Shown here one piece after another: positions 47,899 through 57,159 of a DNA stretch of 64,000 nt. The notes beneath the pieces were generated by a model, which made no database searches, was not told the DNA's origin, and saw only the letters and a program-made list of their open reading frames with translations. This DNA is from Schaalia sp. JY-X169 (GTDB lineage: Bacteria; Actinomycetota; Actinomycetes; Actinomycetales; Actinomycetaceae): contig NZ_CP059675.1 in NCBI RefSeq assembly GCF_014069575.1, positions 1,798,001-1,862,000 on the forward strand, in the 5' to 3' direction. How positions within the stretch are numbered: the stretch's first letter is position 1; every line of letters starts with the position of its first letter. The translations under genes were made by a program, and so were the position numbers.

Positions 47899-48759
47899 CT
47901 ACTCCACGTCAGCCAGCACACTCGCCGCCGCCGCACTCCACCGCTCCTCCCACGGCCCAATCGGCTCAACCCCGGCCGCCGCCAGAGCACCGTGAGCAAG
48001 CAGTGACCACTCCGGCCGCGGAGCCGGACGCGGGAAATCCTCCGTTGACACCGGGTGAACATCCTCTTGCGCCACTCCGACCTCGGCTGCGATCGCCTGG
48101 GTGAACGTAAACCATGTTGCACCGCCCTGGCTGGTCGCATGGTAAACACCGAACGGTGCGGCCTTTGTCACCAGGTCAACCACGATTCGGGCGACGTCAA
48201 CGGTCCATGTTGGTTGCCCATGCTGATCGTCAACCACATTCGCCGAGCCATTCTTCTTGAGCACACGCGCCAACGTCTTCGGGAAGCACGGCCCGCCCGC
48301 ACCGTACAGCCACGCCGTGCGGACAATGTACGACGCCGGGTTGTTTGCCCGCACCGCCCATTCGCCGCCGGCCTTGGTCCGCCCGTAAGCGCCCAGCGGG
48401 TGAAGTGGCGCATCCTCCGCGTAAGGGGTCGAGGACGTCCCCGAGAAGACATAGTCCGTTGAGATCTGCACCAGAGGGATTCCTCGCTCTGCGGTCGCTT
48501 GCGCCAGGTATTGCGGAGCAGTCGCATTAAGCGTGAAGGCAACGCCCTCGTTCTCTTCAGCTGCATCCACGGCGGTGTAAGCAGCGCAGTTGACTACCGC
48601 TTCTGGCTCCATCTCATCCAGGAAGGCAGCAATTTCCTTGGGTGAGCAAATGTCCAGCCGATCCCTATCCGGCGCGTCGTACTCGATCCCCCGCGACGCC
48701 AGCTCCGCGCAAACATCTTGCGCCAGCATTCCGTAGCCTCCAGTTACCAACCAAGCCAT
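47899..48759 (-). CDS. rfbD: dTDP-4-dehydrorhamnose reductase
   Basis: Final step to dTDP-L-rhamnose. An N-terminal Rossmann motif (WLVTGGYGMLAQDV), the SDR pair ISTDYVFSG and PLGAYGRTKAGGEW (Tyr and Lys), and VDDQHGQPTWTVDVA for substrate binding. The 286 residues begin at the ATG at 48759; a frame extension to 48807 enters the promoter region shared with rfbC. rfbA and rfbB are not in the window. Confidence 0.93.
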   Translation of the reverse strand: MAWLVTGGYGMLAQDVCAELASRGIEYDAPDRDRLDICSPKEIAAFLDEMEPEAVVNCAAYTAVDAAEENEGVAFTLNATAPQYLAQATAERGIPLVQISTDYVFSGTSSTPYAEDAPLHPLGAYGRTKAGGEWAVRANNPASYIVRTAWLYGAGGPCFPKTLARVLKKNGSANVVDDQHGQPTWTVDVARIVVDLVTKAAPFGVYHATSQGGATWFTFTQAIAAEVGVAQEDVHPVSTEDFPRPAPRPEWSLLAHGALAAAGVEPIGPWEERWSAAAASVLADVE

Positions 48760-48879
48760 CACGTACCCCCGGTTTATTGTGGCCCACTTCGGTTCTGTGC
48801 TGACCACGTCGAAAAATCAAGTAGATTTGCAGTTGCCCAATGATCATATCGACCTCAGGGACGTCAGAAGGAGAATCGC

Positions 48880-49491
48880 ATGCAGTGGGAAGAACTTGGA
48901 ATCGAAGGTGCTTGGCTGATCACACCTAAGAAGTTCGAGGACGATCGTGGCTACTTTGTGGAGACCTTCCGCTCCGAAGAGTTTGAAGCCAACATCGGCC
49001 ACCCGTTCAACCTGCGCCAAGCCAACATGTCCGTGTCGAACGCGGGCGTTGTGAGGGGGATCCACTACGCGGATGTCCCCCCATCGCAAGCCAAGTACGT
49101 CTCTTGCACCAAGGGTGCGATTGTCGACTACATCGTGGACATCCGCGTGGGTTCGCCAACTTTCGGCAAGTCTGTCTCTGTCCTACTGGATTCCCGGGCA
49201 CCCCGCTTCGTCTACCTTTCCGAGGGGCTGGGCCACGCCCTCTGCGCATTGGAGGACGGGTCGACTGTGAACTACCTGGTCTCCGAGTCTTTCAACCCGG
49301 GGCGAGAGCACGGCGTCCAACCCCTGGATCCCGCCCTCGGAATCGAGTGGCCCAAGGAAGACCTGGATGGCAATCCCCTCGAGCTGCTTCTCTCCCCCAA
49401 AGACACCGCCGCCCCTCTTCTGACCGAGGCGGTCGAGGCCGGTCTGCTTCCCACCTACGAGGAGTGCCTCGCCTACCGGCGCTCACTCTAG
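48880..49491 (+). CDS. rfbC: dTDP-4-dehydrorhamnose 3,5-epimerase
   Basis: A cupin-fold epimerase of 203 residues: FEDDRGYFVETFRSEEF, the catalytic His in VVRGIHYADVP, and YLSEGLGHALCALEDGS are present. AGAAGGAGA lies just before the ATG. Divergent from rfbD over 120 bp, so the two rhamnose genes probably share a control region. Confidence 0.95.
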   Translation: MQWEELGIEGAWLITPKKFEDDRGYFVETFRSEEFEANIGHPFNLRQANMSVSNAGVVRGIHYADVPPSQAKYVSCTKGAIVDYIVDIRVGSPTFGKSVSVLLDSRAPRFVYLSEGLGHALCALEDGSTVNYLVSESFNPGREHGVQPLDPALGIEWPKEDLDGNPLELLLSPKDTAAPLLTEAVEAGLLPTYEECLAYRRSL

Positions 49492-49587
49492 GGACCTTGG
49501 CCCCTAGCAAAGATGTTTGCGCTCACTCAGGGGCGCGCAAATCCTCTCGCGGCGCGTTGCAAACGTGAAAATTCTCCCAGACCGCAC

Positions 49588-49622
49588 CCCTTGAAGCCCT
49601 ACTATTAAATGGGCTTCAAGGG
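49588..49622. repeat. Hairpin with 12-bp perfect arms before hppA
   Basis: CCCTTGAAGCCC (49588-49599) pairs exactly with GGGCTTCAAGGG (49611-49622) around an AT-rich loop. No U-tract follows. It could end rfbC or sit in the hppA 5' region. Confidence 0.8.
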
Positions 49623-49707
49623 CTTTCAATCGGACTCTAGGGGCTCCCAAAACGGATAAACGGCCAAGAATGGCCTTCCAAATCGGGACTTTTTCACTGG
49701 GGAAAAA

Positions 49708-52305
49708 ATGCAACCTGCACTGCCACATTCCGGCAAACGACCACGAACAACGGCACGCTTGGGAGTGGGGGTGATCGGGACTCTGCTGGGCGCAGGACTT
49801 CTTGTGGGCTGCTCAGCGACAAGTAGCGGCGCTGGCGGCGAAAATACAGCCCACGGCGGGGAAGCCGCCCTCGCACTGCCCGACCTCAGTCAGGCAACAG
49901 TGTGGATGGGCACCAGCGGCACCGCGCTCCTATGGATTTCACTAGTCATTTGTCTCCTCGGGTTCGGTTTCGGCATTCGCTCCTACGCAATGCTGCGCGG
50001 CCTGCCTGTCCACAAGTCGATGCTGGAAATCTCCGAGCTGATCTACGAGACATGCAAGGCCTACCTCTTCAAGCAGGGCCGCTTCTTGATGATTCTGTGG
50101 ATCTTCATCACGACGGTGATCGTCATCTACTACAAGTTCCTCACCCATTTCACCTGGGGTCGAACACTCATCATCGTCTTCTTCTCACTGCTGGGCATGG
50201 CCGGCTCCTATGCCGTTGCCTGGTTCGGCATCCGCGTCAACACCTTCGCCAACTCCCGCATGGCGTTCGCATCAGTGCGCGGTAAGCCGCTGCCCCTCCA
50301 CAAGATTCCCATGCAGGCTGGCATGTCGATCGGCATGGTGCTGATTTCGCTTGAGCTGTTCATGATGCTCATCATCCTGCTGATCCTCCCGCCTGCCATC
50401 GGCGGCGCCTGCTTCATCGGCTTCGCAATCGGCGAGTCTCTGGGCGCGTCCGCCCTCCGTATCGCGGGCGGCATCTTCACAAAGATCGCCGACATCGGGT
50501 CCGACCTCATGAAGATCGTCTTCAAGATCGACGAGGACGATCCCCGCAACCCCGGCGTCATCGCCGACTGTGTGGGCGACAACGCCGGTGACTCCGTCGG
50601 CCCCTCGGCTGACGGCTTCGAAACCTACGGCGTCACGGGTGTCGCCCTCGTAACCTTCATCATTCTGGCTGTAGAAGATCCCCAGATGCAGGCCACGCTC
50701 CTAGTGTGGATTTTCGTTGTCCGCGCAGCGATGCTGGTGGCGTCCGGTATCGCCTACGCCATCAATGCAGCAATCACCAACGCGAAGTACAAAAACGCTT
50801 CCCGCATGGACTTTGAGGCTCCCCTGTCTTCATTGGTGTGGATTACCTCCATCGTCTGCATCGCCGTCACCTTCGGCATCACTGCCCTGGTCTTGGGCGG
50901 GGCCCACGACGGCCTCGGCTGGAAACTGGCCGCAATCATCACCTGTGGAACGCTTGCGGGCGCCCTCATCCCCGAGTTGGTGAAGGCATTCACCTCCACC
51001 TCTTCACGACACGTCCGTGAAACTGTGAAGAGTTCGAAAGAGGGCGGACCGTCGCTGAACATCCTTTCTGGCCTGGTTGCGGGTAACTTCTCCGCATACT
51101 GGCTTGGAATTGCGATTGTTGGTCTTATGTCGGTTGCGTTCCTTGTCTCTGGGTTGGGCCTAGGCGAGTTCATGCAGGCTCCCGCAGTGTTCGCGTTTGG
51201 TTTGGTGGCCTTCGGATTCCTCGGTATGGGCCCGGTTACCATCGCGGTTGATTCATACGGGCCCGTTACGGACAACGCCCAGTCTGTGTTCGAACTGTCG
51301 CAGATTGAACAGATCCCCGGGATCGATGAGCAGATTGAGAAGGACTACGGTTACAAGCCCGAATGGTCCAAGGCCAAACTAATGCTGGAAGAGAACGACG
51401 GGGCTGGCAACACCTTCAAGGCAACGGCGAAGCCCGTCCTCATCGGCACCGCTGTTGTCGGCGCGACCACGATGATCTTCTCCATCATCATTGGCCTCAC
51501 AAACGGCCTCATCGACAACCTCGACAAGCTGTCAATCATGCACGCGCCGTTCATGCTGGGCTTTATCCTGGGTGGCGCGGTGATCTACTGGTTCTCGGGT
51601 GCCTCCATCCAGGCGGTCACCACCGGCGCCTACCGAGCCGTCGAGTTCATCAAGGGCCACATCAAGCTGGACAGCAAGTCAAAGAAGGCTTCTGAAGAAG
51701 ATTCGAAGAAGGTCGTGGAGATCTGCACGGAGTACGCGCAACAGGGCATGCTCAACATCTTCTTAGCAGTCTTCTTCATTACGTTGTCATTTGCCTTCGT
51801 CGAACCGTTCTTATTCATCGGCTACCTGATGTCGATCGCTATTTTCGGGCTCTACCAGGCGATTTTCATGGCGAATGCCGGCGGCGCGTGGGACAACGCG
51901 AAGAAGGTGGTCGAGGTCGATCTGCATGCCAAAGGCACCGCCCTCCACGATGCAACGATCGTTGGTGACACGGTTGGCGACCCCTACAAGGACACGTCCT
52001 CGGTCGCCCTCAACCCCGTCATCAAGTTCACCACCCTGTTCGGTCTGCTGGCAGTTGAGTTAGCTGTCAGCCTCACGAACCAGGGGCTAGGAACAATGGT
52101 CCATGTCTTGGCTGCGGTATTCTTCGTGGTTGCAAACTTCTTCATTTACCGTTCCTTCTACGGAATGCGCATCCCGGGCGACTCTCTAGACGATACTGAA
52201 GATGCGAAGAACGATGAGGTTGGCGAAACGCCGCTGCCTGAGGCCCGCAATCGCGCGGCAACCCCGGGAACAGCGTCCGCCGCCGTGAGTGGGAAGGGAG
52301 TTTAG
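49708..52305 (+). CDS. hppA: Membrane-integral ion-translocating pyrophosphatase with lipoprotein-like N-terminus
   Basis: 865 residues, ~16 helices. Hydrolyses pyrophosphate to pump H+ (or Na+). The substrate motifs are DDPRNPGVIADCVGDNAGD (near 280) and the late AGGAWDNAKK...GDTVGDPYKDTSS. GNTFKATAK has Lys at the position that usually confers K+ independence. The SVGPSADGFETYGVTG wording departs from common H+-PPases and recalls the Bacteroides-type subgroup. The N-terminus carries an Arg-rich segment, a hydrophobic run and the lipobox LVGC (32-35) followed by a Ser/Gly linker, which is unusual for this family. GGGG and an A-tract precede the ATG. A GT-B glycosyltransferase follows by 3 nt. 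Confidence 0.93.
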   Translation: MQPALPHSGKRPRTTARLGVGVIGTLLGAGLLVGCSATSSGAGGENTAHGGEAALALPDLSQATVWMGTSGTALLWISLVICLLGFGFGIRSYAMLRGLPVHKSMLEISELIYETCKAYLFKQGRFLMILWIFITTVIVIYYKFLTHFTWGRTLIIVFFSLLGMAGSYAVAWFGIRVNTFANSRMAFASVRGKPLPLHKIPMQAGMSIGMVLISLELFMMLIILLILPPAIGGACFIGFAIGESLGASALRIAGGIFTKIADIGSDLMKIVFKIDEDDPRNPGVIADCVGDNAGDSVGPSADGFETYGVTGVALVTFIILAVEDPQMQATLLVWIFVVRAAMLVASGIAYAINAAITNAKYKNASRMDFEAPLSSLVWITSIVCIAVTFGITALVLGGAHDGLGWKLAAIITCGTLAGALIPELVKAFTSTSSRHVRETVKSSKEGGPSLNILSGLVAGNFSAYWLGIAIVGLMSVAFLVSGLGLGEFMQAPAVFAFGLVAFGFLGMGPVTIAVDSYGPVTDNAQSVFELSQIEQIPGIDEQIEKDYGYKPEWSKAKLMLEENDGAGNTFKATAKPVLIGTAVVGATTMIFSIIIGLTNGLIDNLDKLSIMHAPFMLGFILGGAVIYWFSGASIQAVTTGAYRAVEFIKGHIKLDSKSKKASEEDSKKVVEICTEYAQQGMLNIFLAVFFITLSFAFVEPFLFIGYLMSIAIFGLYQAIFMANAGGAWDNAKKVVEVDLHAKGTALHDATIVGDTVGDPYKDTSSVALNPVIKFTTLFGLLAVELAVSLTNQGLGTMVHVLAAVFFVVANFFIYRSFYGMRIPGDSLDDTEDAKNDEVGETPLPEARNRAATPGTASAAVSGKGV

Positions 52306-52308
52306 GCC

Positions 52309-53361
52309 ATGAGAATCGCGATCAAGCGCAATCAGACGGAAATTACCGAGGACGGTCGGGTCGCCGGATTCGATGCGGGGGCAACGTTGGTACGACGTTT
52401 CCTCAGGCTCTTCCCAGGGGCTCAGGTTATCGGGCCAGAGTTCAGCCAGTGTGACGGCTTCGACGTCGTCCCCCTAGAGTTCATCGACCCCACAGACACG
52501 GTGATTATCAACATGGACGTCGTTGATTCCCCGGCCATGTGGAACCAGATTTACAGTGAATCTGGAGGGATCCCGCCACAGATCATGAACTTTGTGTGGT
52601 GGCCCGTTGCTCACCTTGAACACGTTGAACAGTCGGCTGCGGTCGCCCTCTCGAGCGCCCTCTTTCCCACTTTCGCGAACTCTGAGCGCACCGCTTCTGA
52701 AGTCCGCGAGCTGGTCCATAAGCAAACCATTCAGCCGTTTGCCCGGAAGCTGAATCTGGGGTGGGTGAACTTGGGCTTCCGCCTGGACCACGTCAAACCC
52801 AGGGTGGCGACTGAGGTTCCGGTCGTCCGTTACCCAGCCATCTATCTGACGCCTGTCAAACGTCCCGACCTTTTCCTGGAGATTGTGGACCGCGTCCACA
52901 AGCGCACTCCACTTGAGGTTGAGATGCGTTTGGAAGAGACCAGCCTGGTCAGTGAGAAAGCAATGCGCGCATCGCAGATCCCTTGGGTTTGGGTGGGGCC
53001 GCTGACTTCAACACGTTCCTCGTACTGGGATTCACTGTCGCACACGACCGCGTTCCTGGCGACGGCCTCGGAGGAATCCTATGGTCTGTCCTACGTTGAG
53101 GAACTCGGCGCGGGTGTCATTGGGGTTTTCCCGGATGAAGAGTGGGCGAGGTCGCTCCTTCCGGAGGGCTACCCGTTCCTGTACGGCAGCAAAGCTGAGG
53201 CCGAGGAGATGCTGTACCGCGTTGTCACCGACCCTGATTTGTGTCGCGCGGAGTTGGACGACGTGGTTGGGGGCTCATTCACGCAGTGGGTGAACCAGCA
53301 CCACTCAGACGACACCTTCGACCGTGAGGTTATCGAGTTCGTCCGCTCGCAGTTCGAGTAG
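52309..53361 (+). CDS. Predicted GT-B-fold glycosyltransferase
   Basis: 350 residues with no signal peptide. The C-terminal half has a GT4-like donor-site pattern: FLATASEESYGLSYVEELGAGVIGVFPDEEW, with the acidic pair seven residues apart. The N-terminus (MRIAIKRNQTEITEDGRVAG) does not match a family I can name. GGAAGGGAG overlapping the hppA end precedes the ATG, so it is coupled to the pyrophosphatase gene, and a response regulator gene follows by 9 nt. Substrates unknown. Confidence 0.7.
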   Translation: MRIAIKRNQTEITEDGRVAGFDAGATLVRRFLRLFPGAQVIGPEFSQCDGFDVVPLEFIDPTDTVIINMDVVDSPAMWNQIYSESGGIPPQIMNFVWWPVAHLEHVEQSAAVALSSALFPTFANSERTASEVRELVHKQTIQPFARKLNLGWVNLGFRLDHVKPRVATEVPVVRYPAIYLTPVKRPDLFLEIVDRVHKRTPLEVEMRLEETSLVSEKAMRASQIPWVWVGPLTSTRSSYWDSLSHTTAFLATASEESYGLSYVEELGAGVIGVFPDEEWARSLLPEGYPFLYGSKAEAEEMLYRVVTDPDLCRAELDDVVGGSFTQWVNQHHSDDTFDREVIEFVRSQFE

Positions 53362-53370
53362 GTCAGGGCG

Positions 53371-54069
53371 ATGGCGGACCCGGTGGTGTTGCGTGGGGTG
53401 GGGTCCGCCCCTCGTCCTCGTCTTCTCTATGTTGAGGACGAGGACGCCATCGCACAGATGGTGGTCGAAGTTCTTTCTGAGCACTACCGGATTGACCATT
53501 TTGACAACGCCGAAGACGCGCTGCAATCCGCACTGAAACGCCCCTACGATGTCATGGTCATTGACCGGCGACTGCCTGGAATGGACGGCACTGAACTGGT
53601 GAGCCGGCTTCGCACCGCTCACATCAACACTCCGATCCTGCTGCTCACTGCGTTGGGGGCTGTTGCGGACCGAGTTGACGGGTTGGATGGTGGCGCCAAC
53701 GACTACCTGGTGAAGCCGTTTGATTTTGATGAGCTGCAGGCGCGGCTGCGGGCACTGCGCCGAGCCTTCCGCACTGAGGGGAAGCGCCGTTACATTGGGG
53801 AGTGGCTCTACACCCCGGAGACGCGGAGCCTTTTTTCACCAACGGGTTTCAGGGTGGTCTTGACGGACCAGGAGAACCGCTTGCTGGAGCTGCTGTCGGC
53901 AAGTCCCAACCACATATTTACGCGTGAGGAACTGTTGGACGGGGCGTTCTCTCGCGGCGAGTCAAACTCAGCCGTTGAGACCTACGTTCACTACATCCGC
54001 TCGAAGACGACGCGCAGCCTGATTGAGACGGTGCGGGGGAAGGGCTATCGTCTGGGGGACGGCGAGTAG
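53371..54069 (+). CDS. OmpR-family response regulator
   Basis: 232 residues: a receiver domain (RLLYVEDEDAIA, phospho-Asp in VMVIDRRLPGMDG, LTALG, LVKPFDFDELQAR) and a winged-helix output domain (VVLTDQENRLLELL, ETYVHYIRSKT, VRGKGYRLG). It pairs with the kinase that begins 12 nt downstream. Its signal and targets are unknown. Confidence 0.93.
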   Translation: MADPVVLRGVGSAPRPRLLYVEDEDAIAQMVVEVLSEHYRIDHFDNAEDALQSALKRPYDVMVIDRRLPGMDGTELVSRLRTAHINTPILLLTALGAVADRVDGLDGGANDYLVKPFDFDELQARLRALRRAFRTEGKRRYIGEWLYTPETRSLFSPTGFRVVLTDQENRLLELLSASPNHIFTREELLDGAFSRGESNSAVETYVHYIRSKTTRSLIETVRGKGYRLGDGE

Positions 54070-54081
54070 GAAGGGGGACAC

Positions 54082-55164
54082 ATGCGGGATCATGGTGTTG
54101 AGGCCGGGCAGTCGGGCACACGCGACAAGGCGGGTCCCCCGAACTCGGGCCCTTCAGCAACGCGCGAGAGCGCGGGTCCCTCGGCTACGGATGACCGCCA
54201 GGTGCGCCGCGCCGCGCTACGTGTCGGGGCTGCCGTCGGTGTCACCGCCACCCTGGTTATTGCGGCGATCGCCCTCGTCACACTGCTGCTCCTGGTTGCA
54301 GTTTCCCGCGAAGCTCCCGGCGGCTCACGCCCTCCCAGGCGAGGTGGGGGACGCGGGGAATGGGCCGAGCGTGTTGTCAACGTCGGAGAGGTCGTCCCCC
54401 TGATCATTGCCCTGGCGCTAGTCGGGATTATCCTCCTGGCTCTTGTTGCCTGGTTTGCATCCCGAAGCGCGACCCAGCCCCTCGCCGAAGCGTTGCGGGT
54501 GCAGAGAAATTTCATTGCTGACGCCAGTCACGAGCTGCGCACGCCACTAACCACCCTCGACAGCCGCATTCAACTGGCGCAACACCGACTGGATCGTGGT
54601 GGTGACGTCGAGGGCGTGCTCAAGGAGCTGCGTCGCGATGCGGGAGCACTAGAGCAGATTCTCAGTGACCTGCTTCTTGCTGCAGAAGCAACGAGCGTTG
54701 GACCTGAGAAGGCCGTTGCGGTCGACGTTTCCGCTGCGGCGTCGGAAGCGGCCCGTCTCACCGCGGGGGTCAGCCAGGTGGACAATGTGAGCGTTGCGGT
54801 CCATGTGGACGAGGGCGTTTTTGTCTTGGCCACGCCCACCGCTATGGTTCGTGCCCTCGTCATTCTTCTGGATAATGCGCTTGGGCACTCCCCGGCCAAC
54901 TCGACTGTCAACGTCACAGCGCGACAGGTGGGGCCGCACGTGGAGATCCGGGTCAGTGACCAAGGAAGCGGCATCGTTGGTACCGCGACCGATCAGATCT
55001 TTGAGCGTTTCTCAAGGGGGGACGCGAGCCGCCGCGGCTTTGGGTTGGGTCTCTCCCTGGTGCGCGACATTGCTGAGAGGTTGGGAGGGCGTGTGCTGGT
55101 TGAACGCACCGATGCAGCCGGCACGACATTCCTGCTGGTCGTGCCAGCCGCGTCACCGCGCTAG
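54082..55164 (+). CDS. Membrane sensor histidine kinase, cognate of the preceding regulator
   Basis: 360 residues: a Pro/Ser/Gly-rich cytosolic tail (1-40), two helices (about 45-73 and 105-130) with only a ~30-residue external loop rich in Arg and Gly, no recognisable HAMP beyond a short linker, HisKA with FIADASHELRTPLTTLDSR, and HATPase_c (LLDNALGHSP, VSDQGSGI, GFGLGLSLVRDIAERLGG). The tiny loop suggests it senses a membrane-proximal cue or a partner protein. Confidence 0.92.
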   Translation: MRDHGVEAGQSGTRDKAGPPNSGPSATRESAGPSATDDRQVRRAALRVGAAVGVTATLVIAAIALVTLLLLVAVSREAPGGSRPPRRGGGRGEWAERVVNVGEVVPLIIALALVGIILLALVAWFASRSATQPLAEALRVQRNFIADASHELRTPLTTLDSRIQLAQHRLDRGGDVEGVLKELRRDAGALEQILSDLLLAAEATSVGPEKAVAVDVSAAASEAARLTAGVSQVDNVSVAVHVDEGVFVLATPTAMVRALVILLDNALGHSPANSTVNVTARQVGPHVEIRVSDQGSGIVGTATDQIFERFSRGDASRRGFGLGLSLVRDIAERLGGRVLVERTDAAGTTFLLVVPAASPR

Positions 55165-55188
55165 AGCGGCCAACGGGTCCGACCAACA

Positions 55189-55283
55189 GGGCCGGGTCGG
55201 CCATAGCGAGCCCGCTAGGCCCAGCTCGCCTGGAATCACACCGTTATGCAAGCCGGGCTGGCTCGCCAAGGCGTACCCGGCCC
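55189..55283. repeat. Modular hairpin element with conserved core (copy 1)
   Basis: Outer arms GGGCCGGGT (55189-55197) and ACCCGGCCC (55275-55283), inner AGCGAGCC/GGCTCGCC pairing, and the core GAATCACACCGTTATGCA-AGCC at 55233-55254. The core recurs at 63216-63233 (inverted) and 63619-63640. Confidence 0.82.
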
Positions 55284-55367
55284 CCTAAAGGCACGGGCGG
55301 GTGCGGTGGTGAAGATGGCGCGCCCGGAGGTGAGGACGGCGAAGCTCGCTACCGGGCAATCCGTTCC

Positions 55368-55904
55368 TTAGGACTGGGCTCCCTCTTCAACAACGGACTC
55401 CTCGAGCAAGCGCTCGCTGCGCATGCCCCGATCGCCGCGACCGCCTTCGCGAGTGAAGGTTTCTTCACTCATCTCAATGCGTTCCCGACCACCGCGGGCT
55501 CCCCCGGTTTCGCGCTCCTTAAACTGGCTGATCGTTGTATCGCTTGACCAGTCTGCGCGCCCGCCGCGACCATCACGACCATCGTGACCACCGCTGACTA
55601 GTCCCGCTATGGCAAGGATCAGAGCAAGGAACGCGACCGATGCCCCGGCGATTGCGATCACGAAGGAGGCAATCCCCATCTTGCGGCTCACGGGCTGCTC
55701 CGGACGGACCTGCGCCGACACGGGCGATTCGAGGGCAGCCGCCTGAGGGTCGGCTACCCCGGGGGTCGACTGTGAGGCTGGTGCATGAGGGTCTGGCGCA
55801 CCCGGGGTTATGGGCGCCGCAAACGTCTCGGTCGGAGTGTCCCCACCGAGTACCGCTGTGTCGTCGTTTGGATTGCTTACCTGGTTCTTCTCGGAGTCAT
55901 TCAT
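55368..55904 (-). CDS. Small membrane protein with disordered tails
   Basis: 178 residues. The first ~70 are Pro/Ala/Asp-rich with a loose repeat (TPGAPDPHA, TPGVADPQA). A hydrophobic segment (about 76-104) follows, and the C-terminal ~75 residues are Gly/Arg/Glu-rich (GRDGRGGRADW, GGRERIEMSEETFTREGG). I do not recognise a family; DUF4190-like proteins share the general plan. An 11-bp-spaced CCAAG repeat lies 25-40 bp upstream, as it does before the DUF4956 operon. Confidence 0.7.
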   Translation of the reverse strand: MNDSEKNQVSNPNDDTAVLGGDTPTETFAAPITPGAPDPHAPASQSTPGVADPQAAALESPVSAQVRPEQPVSRKMGIASFVIAIAGASVAFLALILAIAGLVSGGHDGRDGRGGRADWSSDTTISQFKERETGGARGGRERIEMSEETFTREGGRGDRGMRSERLLEESVVEEGAQS

Positions 55905-55926
55905 GTCTTAGAAACTACGAGGCCGA

Positions 55927-55944
55927 TTCCAAGACAACTCCAAG
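55927..55944. promoter_or_regulatory. Direct-repeat site TTCCAAG-N4-CTCCAAG (copy A)
   Basis: CCAAG at 55929 and 55940, 11 bp apart (one helical turn), as expected for OmpR-type response regulators. Upstream of the 178-residue membrane protein. The identical pattern is at 57081-57098. Confidence 0.5.
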
Positions 55945-55965
55945 AAAACCCCGGAGTGAGTCAGC

Positions 55966-56943
55966 TCACCCGACAGAGAAGTCGAACAAGTCCGTGTCAA
56001 CCAGCGCATCAGACTGGTTACCGAGTTGCGCCTCCGACCCGTCCAACTTCAAGCACTTGACGGGCGCCCCCACCGAGACGTCCAACTTTGAGAAGTCCAA
56101 CCACACCGGGTACGGGCTGGTACTCGCCTGGAAGTAGTAGCGCAGATCGGTGTGGTCGCGAATCGTCGTCCAAATTGTTGGCGCAACATTGGGACGCTCC
56201 GGATCCACCGTGCCGTATGGCTGTGCAGCATTGCGAACTACAGAGAGAATCTCGGCGGCAGCCTTATCCGCGCTCTCCGTCGTTGGCAAAGCACCCACGT
56301 AGTAGGACGCCCGCACAAACCTGTCCACCGGCGCTGTCGTTCCCGGCAGTGGAAGGTCACCCCCGAACCCTTTGTACTTCTTGAGGTTCTCCAGCTGCTG
56401 GTCATAGGTCGGAGAGTTTGTCAGCACCGTGAACTCCGTTCCGTGGTGGATGGTGAAAGCCCCATCTATCACCTCGAGTACCGCCACATCCCCCGTTGCA
56501 TCACTGAGCTGCAAGTGAATCGTCGTTGAGCGACCCGGCGTGATCTCCGCCGTCTGCAGCTGGTAAGGATTGGTCTCAAAATCAGCCACGGCCTCAGCCA
56601 CAGTCGCGAAGTTATCCAAGTAGTACTGACACCAGAACGAAATCACCATTAGCGGCAGCGACTCATCCCGCGGACCATAAGTGGACTCGGAAAGCCACAG
56701 GGCAGACGCCGCCAGACCGGCCTCATTCAACCCGTCAGCCGTACCAATCCCGTAGGCGCTTGCGGCGACCGAGCCATACTTTGATGTCCACTCGAGGACG
56801 TTCGCCTCCGACTCTGGCCCAGCCCGATGGTGTTGCCCCGCCGGAATCACCCACAGGTCCGTGTCCATATCCATGGCCCAGTCCATGTTCCGTGCCGAGA
56901 AAACCGGTTGACCCTTTTTCGCCCAAACGCACACTGTGCACAT
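55966..56943 (-). CDS. Choloylglycine hydrolase / penicillin V acylase family protein (Ntn hydrolase)
   Basis: 325 residues. Cys2 directly after the initiator Met would be the N-terminal nucleophile. ARNMDWAMD (Arg18 and Asp21 region), LNEAGLAASALWL and VLTNSPTYDQQL (the conserved Asn) match the family, which includes bile salt hydrolases, penicillin V acylases and acyl-homoserine-lactone acylases. There is no signal peptide, so it acts in the cytosol. The amide cleaved is not predictable; loss of bile-salt-specific loops cannot be judged by eye. Confidence 0.88.
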   Translation of the reverse strand: MCTVCVWAKKGQPVFSARNMDWAMDMDTDLWVIPAGQHHRAGPESEANVLEWTSKYGSVAASAYGIGTADGLNEAGLAASALWLSESTYGPRDESLPLMVISFWCQYYLDNFATVAEAVADFETNPYQLQTAEITPGRSTTIHLQLSDATGDVAVLEVIDGAFTIHHGTEFTVLTNSPTYDQQLENLKKYKGFGGDLPLPGTTAPVDRFVRASYYVGALPTTESADKAAAEILSVVRNAAQPYGTVDPERPNVAPTIWTTIRDHTDLRYYFQASTSPYPVWLDFSKLDVSVGAPVKCLKLDGSEAQLGNQSDALVDTDLFDFSVG

Positions 56944-57080
56944 GCTTACTCCTCATTGAAGATTTCGACTTCCCAAGCGTACCCAGATATTTGGGCTCCC
57001 GTTCATATTCCACGAGGTCGAGCACCCATGAGCCGCATGTTCCGACCAACCCACGGGTTTCTCAGCCACACCTGAGCTTC

Positions 57081-57098
57081 TTCCAAGCTCCCTCCAAG
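57081..57098. promoter_or_regulatory. Direct-repeat site TTCCAAG-N4-CTCCAAG (copy B)
   Basis: CCAAG at 57083 and 57094, 62-77 bp before the DUF4956 start, with TGATTACAG about 12 bp downstream as a possible -10. Identical in all fixed positions to copy A at 55927-55944. Confidence 0.55.
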
Positions 57099-57159
57099 CT
57101 TCGCCGCCTTTGATTACAGCATCAACTCATCACCCCGTGATGAAACCCGGAAGGACACC

